Assembly: GCA_031270805.1 (NCBI GenBank)
Contig: JAISWK010000183.1
Location: 1-36,599 of the forward strand
Reading direction: 5' to 3'
Source: Gracilibacteraceae bacterium
GTDB lineage: Bacteria; Bacillota; Desulfitobacteriia; Desulfitobacteriales; Syntrophobotulaceae
Length of the DNA: 36,599 nucleotides
In this document: in pieces, positions 16,917 to 24,189 of the stretch
Layout of the letters: each line of letters starts with the position of its first letter
Position numbering within the stretch: the first letter of the stretch is position 1
Program-made: the position numbers and the translations under genes
Notes under the pieces: generated by a model
Database searches by the model: none
What the model was told of the DNA's origin: nothing
Seen by the model: only the letters and a program-made list of their open reading frames with translations

Positions 16917-18295
16917 GGCCAGCCTTCCTTTCGGAGTGTTTTCAGGTACTTTTTCGCGATGGTCAACGCCTTGGCCGGCTCGGACTGGGCGAGAAGCCCG
17001 ATCGCGAACAGGATATAGCGTTCGTCCAGCAGGACGGACGGACTGACCGGTTTCAGCACATTAGCGGCTGTCTCTTCGAAAATGGCCCCGGACAGCACCT
17101 GCAACGGGTCGGGGGAGAAAGCGACCGGCCCGCCGGCCCCAATGAGCAGCTGGATCCGGGTCAGGTCTTTGCCCCGTTGGACAAAATGTTCGCCCTGGAC
17201 GGTATAGACTTGTTCAATGCGACCCACATGGCGATCGACCGCCGTTTTCACCGCTAAACGCGACAGGTGCAGATGCCCGGGGACATCTTCGTCCGCCGGC
17301 AGCCCGTTGTTGGCCTGGAGACGCTGAACCAGATCGCCCGGCGGCGAGGCGCCGTCTCCCGTCGCGGCCAGTTCCGCCAGGGCGTCCAAGTTGTGGAACA
17401 GACCCAAGTCGCCTTCGACCGTGCGTTTGGCCCAGGGCTGGGGCAATCCCAGCATAGTGACGCCGGTTCGCGTGGGCAGACCTTTGGCGACGGAGTAGAC
17501 GTCTGTCGTAGCGCCGCCGACGTCGACCAGCAACAACTCGCCCAGACCCGCCCGGCCTTTGACGCCTTGGGCCAGGAGTTGGGCGGCGGCCATGACCGCC
17601 GCCGGCGTGGGCATGATCACGCCGGAGATGACGCTGCGCACCCGGGAGATGCCTTTGGCCTCAGTGATGCGGTGCAAAAAGAGGTCGCGGATCTGTGCGT
17701 TGACTTTATCCAGGTTGAGGATGCCGATCTCCGGCATCGCATTGTCGGTATAAACGACATTGATGGATGATGAGGCGAAGGCGTCCTCCAGATCGTCACG
17801 GGCGGACTTATTGCCGGCGACAATGATGTTTTTAACTACCTTACTCAAGGCCAGCATCCGCCCATTGGCGGTGATGACCCTGCGGTTGCCGCCGTCTGTG
17901 CCGCCGGTCAAGAGGACGATATCGGGCGCCAGCCTCTCTATCTCACTCATTTCCCGTCTGGTCAGCTCGTAAGAACAAGTCCCGACGATCCGGGCCCCGG
18001 CCCCCAAGGCCGCCATCCGGGCCGCCTCGGTAGTATACTCCGGCACGAGACCGACACAGACGACGCGCAAGCCGCCGGCCGCGCTGCTGCTGGCCACGGC
18101 TTGCCGCCGCATAGCGGCACTGACGGGCACAATCTCCGCCATCAAGCTGAGGGCTGCCTCCAGCCCCAGCATGATGTCGGTACCTACAGTGGAGGGCGCC
18201 TGCACCCGGCCCAGCAATTCTTCCCGCTCCAGATCGAAGGCCACGACCTTGGTATAGGTGCTGCCGAAGTCGATGAATAGTTTGCTTTGGCCCAT
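16904..18295 (-). CDS. GlmL/MutL-type reactivating chaperone of a B12-dependent mutase
   Basis: This 463-residue ASKHA-fold ATPase has DFGSTYTK (9-16), GGTDGGN (131-137) and DVGGATTDVYS (258-268), and a late Gly-rich GAGG. This is the signature of GlmL, encoded with glutamate mutase, which is thought to reactivate the mutase by exchanging damaged cobalamin. This is not the DNA mismatch-repair MutL. It lies downstream of the GlmE- and GlmS-like genes but is separated from them by the MmgE/PrpD and MFS genes. The ATG follows GGGGGCG. Its presence supports an active adenosylcobalamin enzyme rather than a remnant. Confidence 0.92.
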   Translation of the reverse strand: MGQSKLFIDFGSTYTKVVAFDLEREELLGRVQAPSTVGTDIMLGLEAALSLMAEIVPVSAAMRRQAVASSSAAGGLRVVCVGLVPEYTTEAARMAALGAGARIVGTCSYELTRREMSEIERLAPDIVLLTGGTDGGNRRVITANGRMLALSKVVKNIIVAGNKSARDDLEDAFASSSINVVYTDNAMPEIGILNLDKVNAQIRDLFLHRITEAKGISRVRSVISGVIMPTPAAVMAAAQLLAQGVKGRAGLGELLLVDVGGATTDVYSVAKGLPTRTGVTMLGLPQPWAKRTVEGDLGLFHNLDALAELAATGDGASPPGDLVQRLQANNGLPADEDVPGHLHLSRLAVKTAVDRHVGRIEQVYTVQGEHFVQRGKDLTRIQLLIGAGGPVAFSPDPLQVLSGAIFEETAANVLKPVSPSVLLDERYILFAIGLLAQSEPAKALTIAKKYLKTLRKEGWPCST

Positions 18296-18327
18296 ACAGT
18301 CGCCCCCAAAAAACTTTGTGCCGGAGA

Positions 18328-19695
18328 TCAGGTCAACTTGTCCTTAGTCTCTGTGCCCAGGATGAAGATGGCGCAGGCGGCCACGATAGAGACCGCGACA
18401 ATCAGGATAAAAACATTGTTCACGTTCCCGGTGCCCATGATGTAACCCACAATGACCGGGCCGGAGATACCGCCGACCCGGCCGAAGACCGAGGCAAAGC
18501 CGGTACCGAGACCGCGGATCCGCGTCGGGAACAACTCAGACAAGTAGGTGGAGTAGGTCATATTGTAGCCAAATTGGAAAAAGGTGTAGATGAAGCCGCA
18601 GATGAGAACGGTGACGACTGCCCCTTGCATACCATAGACATAGGCCGCGGCGCCAACGCCCAAGGCCATCACGATGTTGGCGACCTTGCGCCCGAATTTA
18701 TTCAAGATCCACACCATGGCAAAGTATGCCGGGATGCCGCCGGTGGCAAAGATGGCGATCATACCGGTCGAACGCTGGACGGTGAAGCCTTTGCCCACCA
18801 GCAGAGTGGTCAGCCATGTGGTCAGGGAGAAATAGACCAGCATCTGACAGAAAGGCCAGATCATGCCGAGAAAGGTATGCTTGATCTGCTGCCGGCTCCA
18901 TAGCTCGCCGAAACCCGCCTTGGTCTGGGCTTCGAGCCTGCGGCGCTCGGCAATCTCCGCTTCAAACTTGACGACCTCTTCCTCGGTGAACTCATGAACC
19001 GGTTGGCCGCTGGACTTGGCGCAACGATCTTCGTAGGCGGTGACAATCTTGGCGGCCTCTTCCTGCCTGTTCTTGGATTCCAGCCAGCGGGCGGATTCAG
19101 GCAGAGCCTTGATAACAACGAACACCCAAAGGGCGAAGCAGGAAACAACGACAAAGAGTGTGCGCCAGGTAAAATAGCTGAGGATCAGGGTCGCGAGACC
19201 GGCGCCGCCGATCGTCGCAAAAGGCACCATCAGGAGGGAAAGCACGACGAAACTGGCCCGATTTTTGGACGGTCCCATCTCAGCCAACAAAGCCAAGCTG
19301 GCCGGCACCTGGGCGCCCGCGCCGATACCGAAGATGGCGCGGAAGACAAAGAGCATCTCTATGCTGGTCGAAGCGGCGAAAGCCAGGCCGGCCAGGCCCC
19401 AGGTAAACAGACAGATGATGAATACTTTTTTGCGGCCGATCCAATCGCACAAGCTGGCGGTGATGGCGGCGCCCAACAACATGCCCATGTTGTTGGCGGA
19501 ACTCAGCCAGCCCAGCAGTTCGGGGCTGATGGCGAACTCGGCCTGCACCAGGGGCATGCAATAGCCAAAGGCATTGACTTCGACGGCCTCGGCAAACATG
19601 GCGATGGAGACGACGATCGCGATCCAGCGCATGTAGCCGCACATGGGCAGATTCTCAATGCGCAGGGATATGGGCACCTTATTCCTGTCGACCAT
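18328..19695 (-). CDS. MFS transporter, metabolite (aromatic/organic acid):H+ symporter type
   Basis: This 455-residue protein has about 12 hydrophobic segments. MFS signatures are visible: DWIGRKKVF after the second segment, PESARWLE before a long central cytoplasmic loop (about 195-255), and ELFPTRIRGLGTGFASVFGR in the second half. This pattern matches the sugar/aromatic-acid:proton symporter group (AAHS/MHS-like). AAGGAGG precedes the ATG. It lies inside the GRE/mutase operon, 25 bp after the MmgE/PrpD gene, so it is probably the uptake system for the pathway substrate, plausibly a carboxylate. The substrate itself is not readable. Confidence 0.88.
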   Translation of the reverse strand: MVDRNKVPISLRIENLPMCGYMRWIAIVVSIAMFAEAVEVNAFGYCMPLVQAEFAISPELLGWLSSANNMGMLLGAAITASLCDWIGRKKVFIICLFTWGLAGLAFAASTSIEMLFVFRAIFGIGAGAQVPASLALLAEMGPSKNRASFVVLSLLMVPFATIGGAGLATLILSYFTWRTLFVVVSCFALWVFVVIKALPESARWLESKNRQEEAAKIVTAYEDRCAKSSGQPVHEFTEEEVVKFEAEIAERRRLEAQTKAGFGELWSRQQIKHTFLGMIWPFCQMLVYFSLTTWLTTLLVGKGFTVQRSTGMIAIFATGGIPAYFAMVWILNKFGRKVANIVMALGVGAAAYVYGMQGAVVTVLICGFIYTFFQFGYNMTYSTYLSELFPTRIRGLGTGFASVFGRVGGISGPVIVGYIMGTGNVNNVFILIVAVSIVAACAIFILGTETKDKLT

Positions 19696-19720
19696 TTTGA
19701 AAGCCTCCTTAATTTTTTGA

Positions 19721-21124
19721 CTAAAGTCTGCCCTCTCTCCGCAATGTCAGCGGGATGAGCGTCGTTACGTCCTGGCATTTGTCCAAGCTCTTGATCATCT
19801 CAATCAGTTTGGCCACATTTTCTTCCGGCAGGGGCTCGGGCAGGATAGAGAGACAACCGTGGAATTTTTCCTCCACATCGGCGAAATTCAACGGGTTGGT
19901 CGGGGTGCCCTTAGGCAGGTTGACCTGTTCGGTCAATTTGCTGCCGTCGCTGAAGGCGACTTCAACGCGGCCCGCCTCAATTTCCATGCCGGCAAAACTT
20001 TCATCGACCAGGGTCGGCTTGATTCTGGCGGCCAGGGCCAGCAGAGCCGGATCCTTGATGGCGGCCGGTGAGAAATCGTTGATGGTGGCGCCGCCGCGGA
20101 CAAAGACCGAGGTGACGCCCCAGGGGGCGCTGAACTGGCTGTCCACATAGTTGCGGGGCGCCGTCTTGAACTCGTGCGGGGCGCAAAGCAGATCCAAGGT
20201 GCCGGGGCCGCACCAAAGCTGGATCTGAGCGATGTCGTCCGGAGTGAAGGTCTTCTGGGACTTGATCTGCAAAGCGGCGTCGATGAAAGGATGAATTCCG
20301 CGGCAGCACGGGTAGGGCTTGATGGAGACGTTCTCTGTTTCAAAGAACTTGCCCAGGTCATTCACCAAGGTCTCGCGGGAGTATTTGTTATCGTGGTAGA
20401 CCTTGTAGAAGCCGGCGTCGCCCTCCAGGACGTTCCGGGCGCCGGTGAGGCCTTTTTGCGCCATCAGGGCTGATTCGATCCCGGCCTTGACCGCGAAACC
20501 CGGGCCGAGGCGCTTGGTCAGAGCGCCGTCTTTGACCGGCTGGGCGTTGCCGGAGGAGCGGTGGTAGGCGATGCCGATAGCGTTGAGGATGGTGTCCACG
20601 TCCAGCTTGAGGATGCGCCCAGCCACGGCCGCCGCAGTGATGGCGCCGTACAGCGTTGTCTGGTGCCAGCCGTAGGGGATGATGCTTTCGCCGGGGCGGG
20701 TCGCCAAACCAAGGCGACAGATCATGTCTGTGCCCAGGGCGATGGCGGTCATGAATTCCTCGCCGCTGATCCCGCGCACATACTCAGCCATGGTCAGGGC
20801 CGTTGGGATCGCCACCACGCCGGGGTGCATGATCGCCGCTTCGTGGACGTCGTCGAAGTCGAGGGTATGACACATGGTCACGTTGACCTGGGCGGCGTTG
20901 GGGGCCGGGACCTTGTCGCCGTAGTAGAGAGTCGTGCATTGCGGCGCGCCGCCCCACTCGCGGTTCAGGGCCACCAACTCCGGGACGCCGCGTTGGGTGG
21001 CGCCGCCCAGACCGACGCCAAAATAGTCGAGTACTTGCAATTTGGTGATTTCGGCCACTTTTTCAGATAAATCTGAAAACTTAGCGTCATGGAAGGTTTG
21101 TGCGTACAAATATATAGCGTCCAT
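19721..21124 (-). CDS. MmgE/PrpD family protein
   Basis: This 467-residue protein belongs to the family of 2-methylcitrate dehydratase (PrpD), cis-aconitate decarboxylase and iminodisuccinate epimerase. Family segments are LDFDDVHEAAIMHPG, GWHQTTLYGA, TKRLGPGFA and PCCRGIHPFIDAA. From memory, active-site residues of cis-aconitate decarboxylase (Asp93, His103, His159, Lys207, His277) line up with Asp91, His100, His154, Lys204 and His278 here, so it should be active on a polycarboxylic acid. Two ATGs six bases apart are possible; AGGAGG is correctly spaced for the second. It sits directly after the mutase subunits, implying that it acts on the mutase product or substrate. Dehydration, decarboxylation and epimerisation are all possible. 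Confidence 0.9.
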   Translation of the reverse strand: MDAIYLYAQTFHDAKFSDLSEKVAEITKLQVLDYFGVGLGGATQRGVPELVALNREWGGAPQCTTLYYGDKVPAPNAAQVNVTMCHTLDFDDVHEAAIMHPGVVAIPTALTMAEYVRGISGEEFMTAIALGTDMICRLGLATRPGESIIPYGWHQTTLYGAITAAAVAGRILKLDVDTILNAIGIAYHRSSGNAQPVKDGALTKRLGPGFAVKAGIESALMAQKGLTGARNVLEGDAGFYKVYHDNKYSRETLVNDLGKFFETENVSIKPYPCCRGIHPFIDAALQIKSQKTFTPDDIAQIQLWCGPGTLDLLCAPHEFKTAPRNYVDSQFSAPWGVTSVFVRGGATINDFSPAAIKDPALLALAARIKPTLVDESFAGMEIEAGRVEVAFSDGSKLTEQVNLPKGTPTNPLNFADVEEKFHGCLSILPEPLPEENVAKLIEMIKSLDKCQDVTTLIPLTLRREGRL

Positions 21125-21159
21125 AAGCATTACCTCCTGCTAATAAGCCATTGCGACAG

Positions 21160-21639
21160 TCACGGGGCAGCCATTTTGGCCTTGAAAGCAAGATCTTTTT
21201 TTAAGTCTTCGATCGCCAAGCGCACATCGGTCTCCGGCGGATACACCCGGTCGAAACCAATTTTTTTGAATTTTTCCTCATCTTCGCGCCAGTCATGCTT
21301 CATGACGCCAAGGATGCCGCCAATGTAGAGCAGGATGCCGCCCAGGCCCGCTTCCGTGAACTTAGCGCGGATGCCTTGCACGTCCATCTCGGCCATGCCG
21401 TAGAGGGAACTCATGAAGACGGCGTCAGCGGCAGTCTCCTGGGCCACTTTGACAAACTCCTCCACCGGGGTCTGGGCGCCCAAACCGACGGCGTTAAATC
21501 CTTCGTCCTGGAGGATGCGCGTGATGATTTTTGTGCCGATCACATGGGCGTCAACGCCCACGGTGCCGGTGATAACGGTTATTTTGTCTTTCTTGCTATA
21601 ATTTTCCACAGAATCGTCTCCTATTCCATCATAGAACAT
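21160..21639 (-). CDS. Cobalamin-binding mutase subunit (GlmS/MutS-like)
   Basis: This 159-residue B12-binding domain protein resembles the small subunit of glutamate mutase. It has the base-off/His-on motif DAHVIG (Asp30, His32, Gly35), the SSLYG segment (77-81) and LLYIGG (103-108) that cradle the nucleotide tail, and the characteristic ending around FDRVYPPETDVRLAIEDLKKDL. It forms the active mutase with the GlmE-like subunit encoded 44 bp upstream. The start is ambiguous: an upstream TTG is in frame at 21663, but the ATG at 21639 is the first ATG after AGGAGG (12 nt away). The protein is about 20 residues longer at the N-terminus than typical GlmS. Confidence 0.93.
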   Translation of the reverse strand: MFYDGIGDDSVENYSKKDKITVITGTVGVDAHVIGTKIITRILQDEGFNAVGLGAQTPVEEFVKVAQETAADAVFMSSLYGMAEMDVQGIRAKFTEAGLGGILLYIGGILGVMKHDWREDEEKFKKIGFDRVYPPETDVRLAIEDLKKDLAFKAKMAAP

Positions 21640-21683
21640 ATTCCTCAAACACCTCCTTCCCAACGGGCCCCAGGTGGCTGCGG

Positions 21684-23150
21684 TTATTGCGCGACTTTGC
21701 CGATCAGTTGACCTTTGCTGATGGCCCAGAAGTCTTCGAGGGAGACATAGTAATCCATCTTGCGTCCTTCCGCGGCGGCGCGGGCGGCGACTTTTTGGCG
21801 GTGAAAATCTTTCATTTCTTCCGGGTAGGGCAGGTTGCCGAAATCCAAATAACGCGTGGCGCCGTTTTTGTCCCGAATGCCCAGTACCTGGTCTTTGGCA
21901 TGGATATTGATGGAGAAGGGGCTGTCCAGCACTCCCGCTTTGAAGGCCAAAACCGTGCCGGCAATGAGATCGCCGTCGCCCATGTCCAGCACTTTGTCCA
22001 AAATGCAGGAGACTTCGCGGAAGGTGACTTCCTCTTCTTCCTTGATGGCCTCGTTGTCCACAATGAAGTTCTCTTGCTGCCTGACGACATTGAAAATCCA
22101 GTTGCTGCCCTTGTATGTCTGGACATGAGACTCGCGGCTGGGAACCCCCAGCGCTTCGTCAATGGTCTTGATGAAAGCGATCGGCGCCCTGGCCAGAGCG
22201 GCGGTAACCGCGGTGTAGAGGCTATAGCCAAAGGCCGAGCCCACATCCTGGGGATAAGGGTACAACGGCACTTGGCTGGCGACGATGCCGGGGATGATGA
22301 CGTCCCGGTAGCCCAGCTTGTCGAGGTATTTATGGTACAGGCGCGGCATGGCGCGCATGTCGCCGATGTCCTGAGCCATGCAGCCCTGCAGATTGACCTG
22401 GGGCATGACACATTTGGCCCCTTGGCAAATGACATTGACCGCCTCGATAATCTGGGTGGCAATATTGACGCTTTGGGGAATGACGCCGTTGGGCAGCCAA
22501 CCGTGGTTGTCCGCGGTGATGATGACTCCGTTGTCCGCATAGTAGCCCATCAGGCGGCCCATGTACTGGGCGGTTTCAATGAATTCCTCAATGGTACATT
22601 TTTTGTCGTAGCCGCCCAACCAGCCGAACAAGCTGCAGGGCATGGCATTCATGCCGGAGGCGAAAGCCATTTCGGCCACCTGGCTGTTGGCTTCGCGGGA
22701 GCAGCGCGGGTCCAGACAGGCATCGACAGACTCGACAAGTTTTCGGTTGTTTTGCAGGCCGTGGTTGACTATGGGGTAGCCATTCAGTTTTGGTTTGCCG
22801 CTCTCAATGCTTTCTCTCAGGCCTTGCTCCGATTTGTCGAAACGACCGTTGCGCGTATAGCTGTCAGTGGTGAGCGGCAGACAGGTGACCCCCAACTCGG
22901 TCAGGGTCTGCACCAGGGCGATTTCTTCTTCGAGGATCGGGGTGCCCTGGCGGGGCAGGACGGCCATGCGGCCTTCGTTGACCAGTTTTTGCAGTTGCTT
23001 GTAATAACGCTTGGTATCCGGCAGGCTCTTCTGGTAAGCGACCGCTTCTTCCAAGTCGATCTCTTGCAACGTAGGCCAGGCCGAGAGAACTTTTTGGCGT
23101 AAGCGCAGGAACAGTTCTTCATCAATCCGTTCTTGCTTGATGGTAGTCAC
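21684..23150 (-). CDS. Glutamate mutase-like large subunit (GlmE family), probable altered substrate
   Basis: This 488-residue TIM-barrel subunit of an adenosylcobalamin carbon-skeleton mutase aligns over its whole length with GlmE. With the GTG start at 23150, chosen because GGGAGG lies 8 nt upstream of it, the carboxylate-binding arginines fall at Arg67, Arg100 and Arg149. In Clostridium cochlearium GlmE they are 66, 100 and 149. Tyr181 and the Lys328/Glu332 pair (KTIDEALG) are kept. However, the place of Glu171, which contacts the substrate amino group, is Pro171, and Tyr177 is Trp177. A dicarboxylic substrate without the amino group is therefore likely. Residue equivalence is from memory of the family and a hand alignment. 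An alternative ATG at 23168 lacks a ribosome site. Confidence 0.9.
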   Translation of the reverse strand: MTTIKQERIDEELFLRLRQKVLSAWPTLQEIDLEEAVAYQKSLPDTKRYYKQLQKLVNEGRMAVLPRQGTPILEEEIALVQTLTELGVTCLPLTTDSYTRNGRFDKSEQGLRESIESGKPKLNGYPIVNHGLQNNRKLVESVDACLDPRCSREANSQVAEMAFASGMNAMPCSLFGWLGGYDKKCTIEEFIETAQYMGRLMGYYADNGVIITADNHGWLPNGVIPQSVNIATQIIEAVNVICQGAKCVMPQVNLQGCMAQDIGDMRAMPRLYHKYLDKLGYRDVIIPGIVASQVPLYPYPQDVGSAFGYSLYTAVTAALARAPIAFIKTIDEALGVPSRESHVQTYKGSNWIFNVVRQQENFIVDNEAIKEEEEVTFREVSCILDKVLDMGDGDLIAGTVLAFKAGVLDSPFSINIHAKDQVLGIRDKNGATRYLDFGNLPYPEEMKDFHRQKVAARAAAEGRKMDYYVSLEDFWAISKGQLIGKVAQ

Positions 23151-23167
23151 AAACTCAACCTCCCACA

Positions 23168-24085
23168 TTAATTCTTGATTTCACAAACCAGGCAATGTTT
23201 TTCGAAAATGGTCTTCAGATGCTCCATGTGCTCGGCGCTGGGCGGCGTGGCCGCCTCCATCGCGAAAGCGCGATCCAGGATCGTGTATTTTCCTTTGCCA
23301 AAGCGGTGGAACGGCAGCAAGTGGACATAAGAAACCGGCGTCCCCAAACTCTTTGCCCGCACGGCGATACTCTCCATTTCGGCGTCGGAGTCGTTGATAT
23401 CCGGCAGCACCGGCACTCTGATCACGATCTCGGCGCCGGAGCCGGCGGCCACCTCCAGGTTGTGCTGGATCAGTCTGTTGCCTGTGCCGACATACTGTTT
23501 GTGTTTTTCATCGTCCATCAGCTTAATGTCAAAATAGAGTATATCCGTTTCCGGCAAGACCTTGAGTAAGTTTTCCGTGGGGGCGAAACCCGAGGTGTCC
23601 AAACAGGTATTGAGACCGGCCTCGTGGCAGCGGGCAAAAAGGGCTAAGACAAAATCCGGCTGGCCCAACGGCTCGCCGCCGGAAACCGTGACGCCGCCGC
23701 CGGAATTGTTGTAATACAGTTTGTCTTTTTCGACGGTGGCAAAAACCTCATCCACAGTCATTTCCCGGCCCATCATCTGCATGGTGTTCGTGGGGCAGGG
23801 GTCGACGCATAGACCGCAGTCATTGCATTTGGCCCGATCAATCGTGACGCCCGTTTCCTCACTTACCGCGACGGCTTTTTCCGGACACACGGTCACACAA
23901 GTGCGGCACTTGATGCAGGATACGTCACGGTGGACGACTTCGGGGGCATATTTTTGTGATTCCGGATTGGCGCACCAAAGGCAAGTCAGCGGACAGCCCT
24001 TCAAAAAAACCGTACTCCGAATGCCCGGGCCGTCATCCAAGGTATAGCGTAACACGTTAAAAGTCATAGCGCTTTCGTTCGCCAC
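23168..24085 (-). CDS. Glycyl radical enzyme activating enzyme (radical SAM)
   Basis: This 305-residue radical SAM protein has the CxxxCxxC motif at Cys31, Cys35 and Cys38. An inserted dicluster ferredoxin domain follows with Cys57/60/63/67 and Cys87/90/93/97. SGGEP binds SAM, and the C-terminal half is the usual partial TIM barrel. It generates the glycyl radical on its partner GRE, encoded 104 bp upstream. The two extra [4Fe-4S] clusters are typical of activases of the PFL-like family other than PflA itself. The start is GTG with AAGGAG at 7 nt. Its last bases overlap an in-frame ATG of the GlmE-like gene, so the two are translationally close. Confidence 0.95.
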   Translation of the reverse strand: MANESAMTFNVLRYTLDDGPGIRSTVFLKGCPLTCLWCANPESQKYAPEVVHRDVSCIKCRTCVTVCPEKAVAVSEETGVTIDRAKCNDCGLCVDPCPTNTMQMMGREMTVDEVFATVEKDKLYYNNSGGGVTVSGGEPLGQPDFVLALFARCHEAGLNTCLDTSGFAPTENLLKVLPETDILYFDIKLMDDEKHKQYVGTGNRLIQHNLEVAAGSGAEIVIRVPVLPDINDSDAEMESIAVRAKSLGTPVSYVHLLPFHRFGKGKYTILDRAFAMEAATPPSAEHMEHLKTIFEKHCLVCEIKN

Positions 24086-24135
24086 ATCACTTCTCCTTGC
24101 CCTTCATGTTCTGAGGCGGATAATCAAGCAGAAGG

Positions 24136-24167
24136 GAGGCAGTCCCAGCCGGGGGCGGAACTGCCTC
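24136..24167 (-). promoter_or_regulatory. Intercistronic stem-loop between GRE and activase genes
   Basis: In the 104-bp gap, GAGGCAGTTCC pairs with GGGACTGCCTC (11 bp with one G-U pair) around a 10-nt loop. No U-tract follows on the minus strand. The position suggests an mRNA processing or stabilising element that keeps GRE message more abundant than that of the activase and downstream genes, as is common where enzyme and activase are needed in very different amounts. Confidence 0.55.
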
Positions 24168-24189
24168 TATCTGAAAGGAAGAATTGGTA

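Noticed and set aside
16904-18295. DNA mismatch repair MutL
   Set aside because: The name is shared, but the motifs are of the ASKHA-type GlmL reactivase and the neighbours are mutase genes.
21684-23150. Ordinary glutamate fermentation via methylaspartate
   Set aside because: No methylaspartate ammonia-lyase or mesaconase gene is present, and two active-site positions appear changed.
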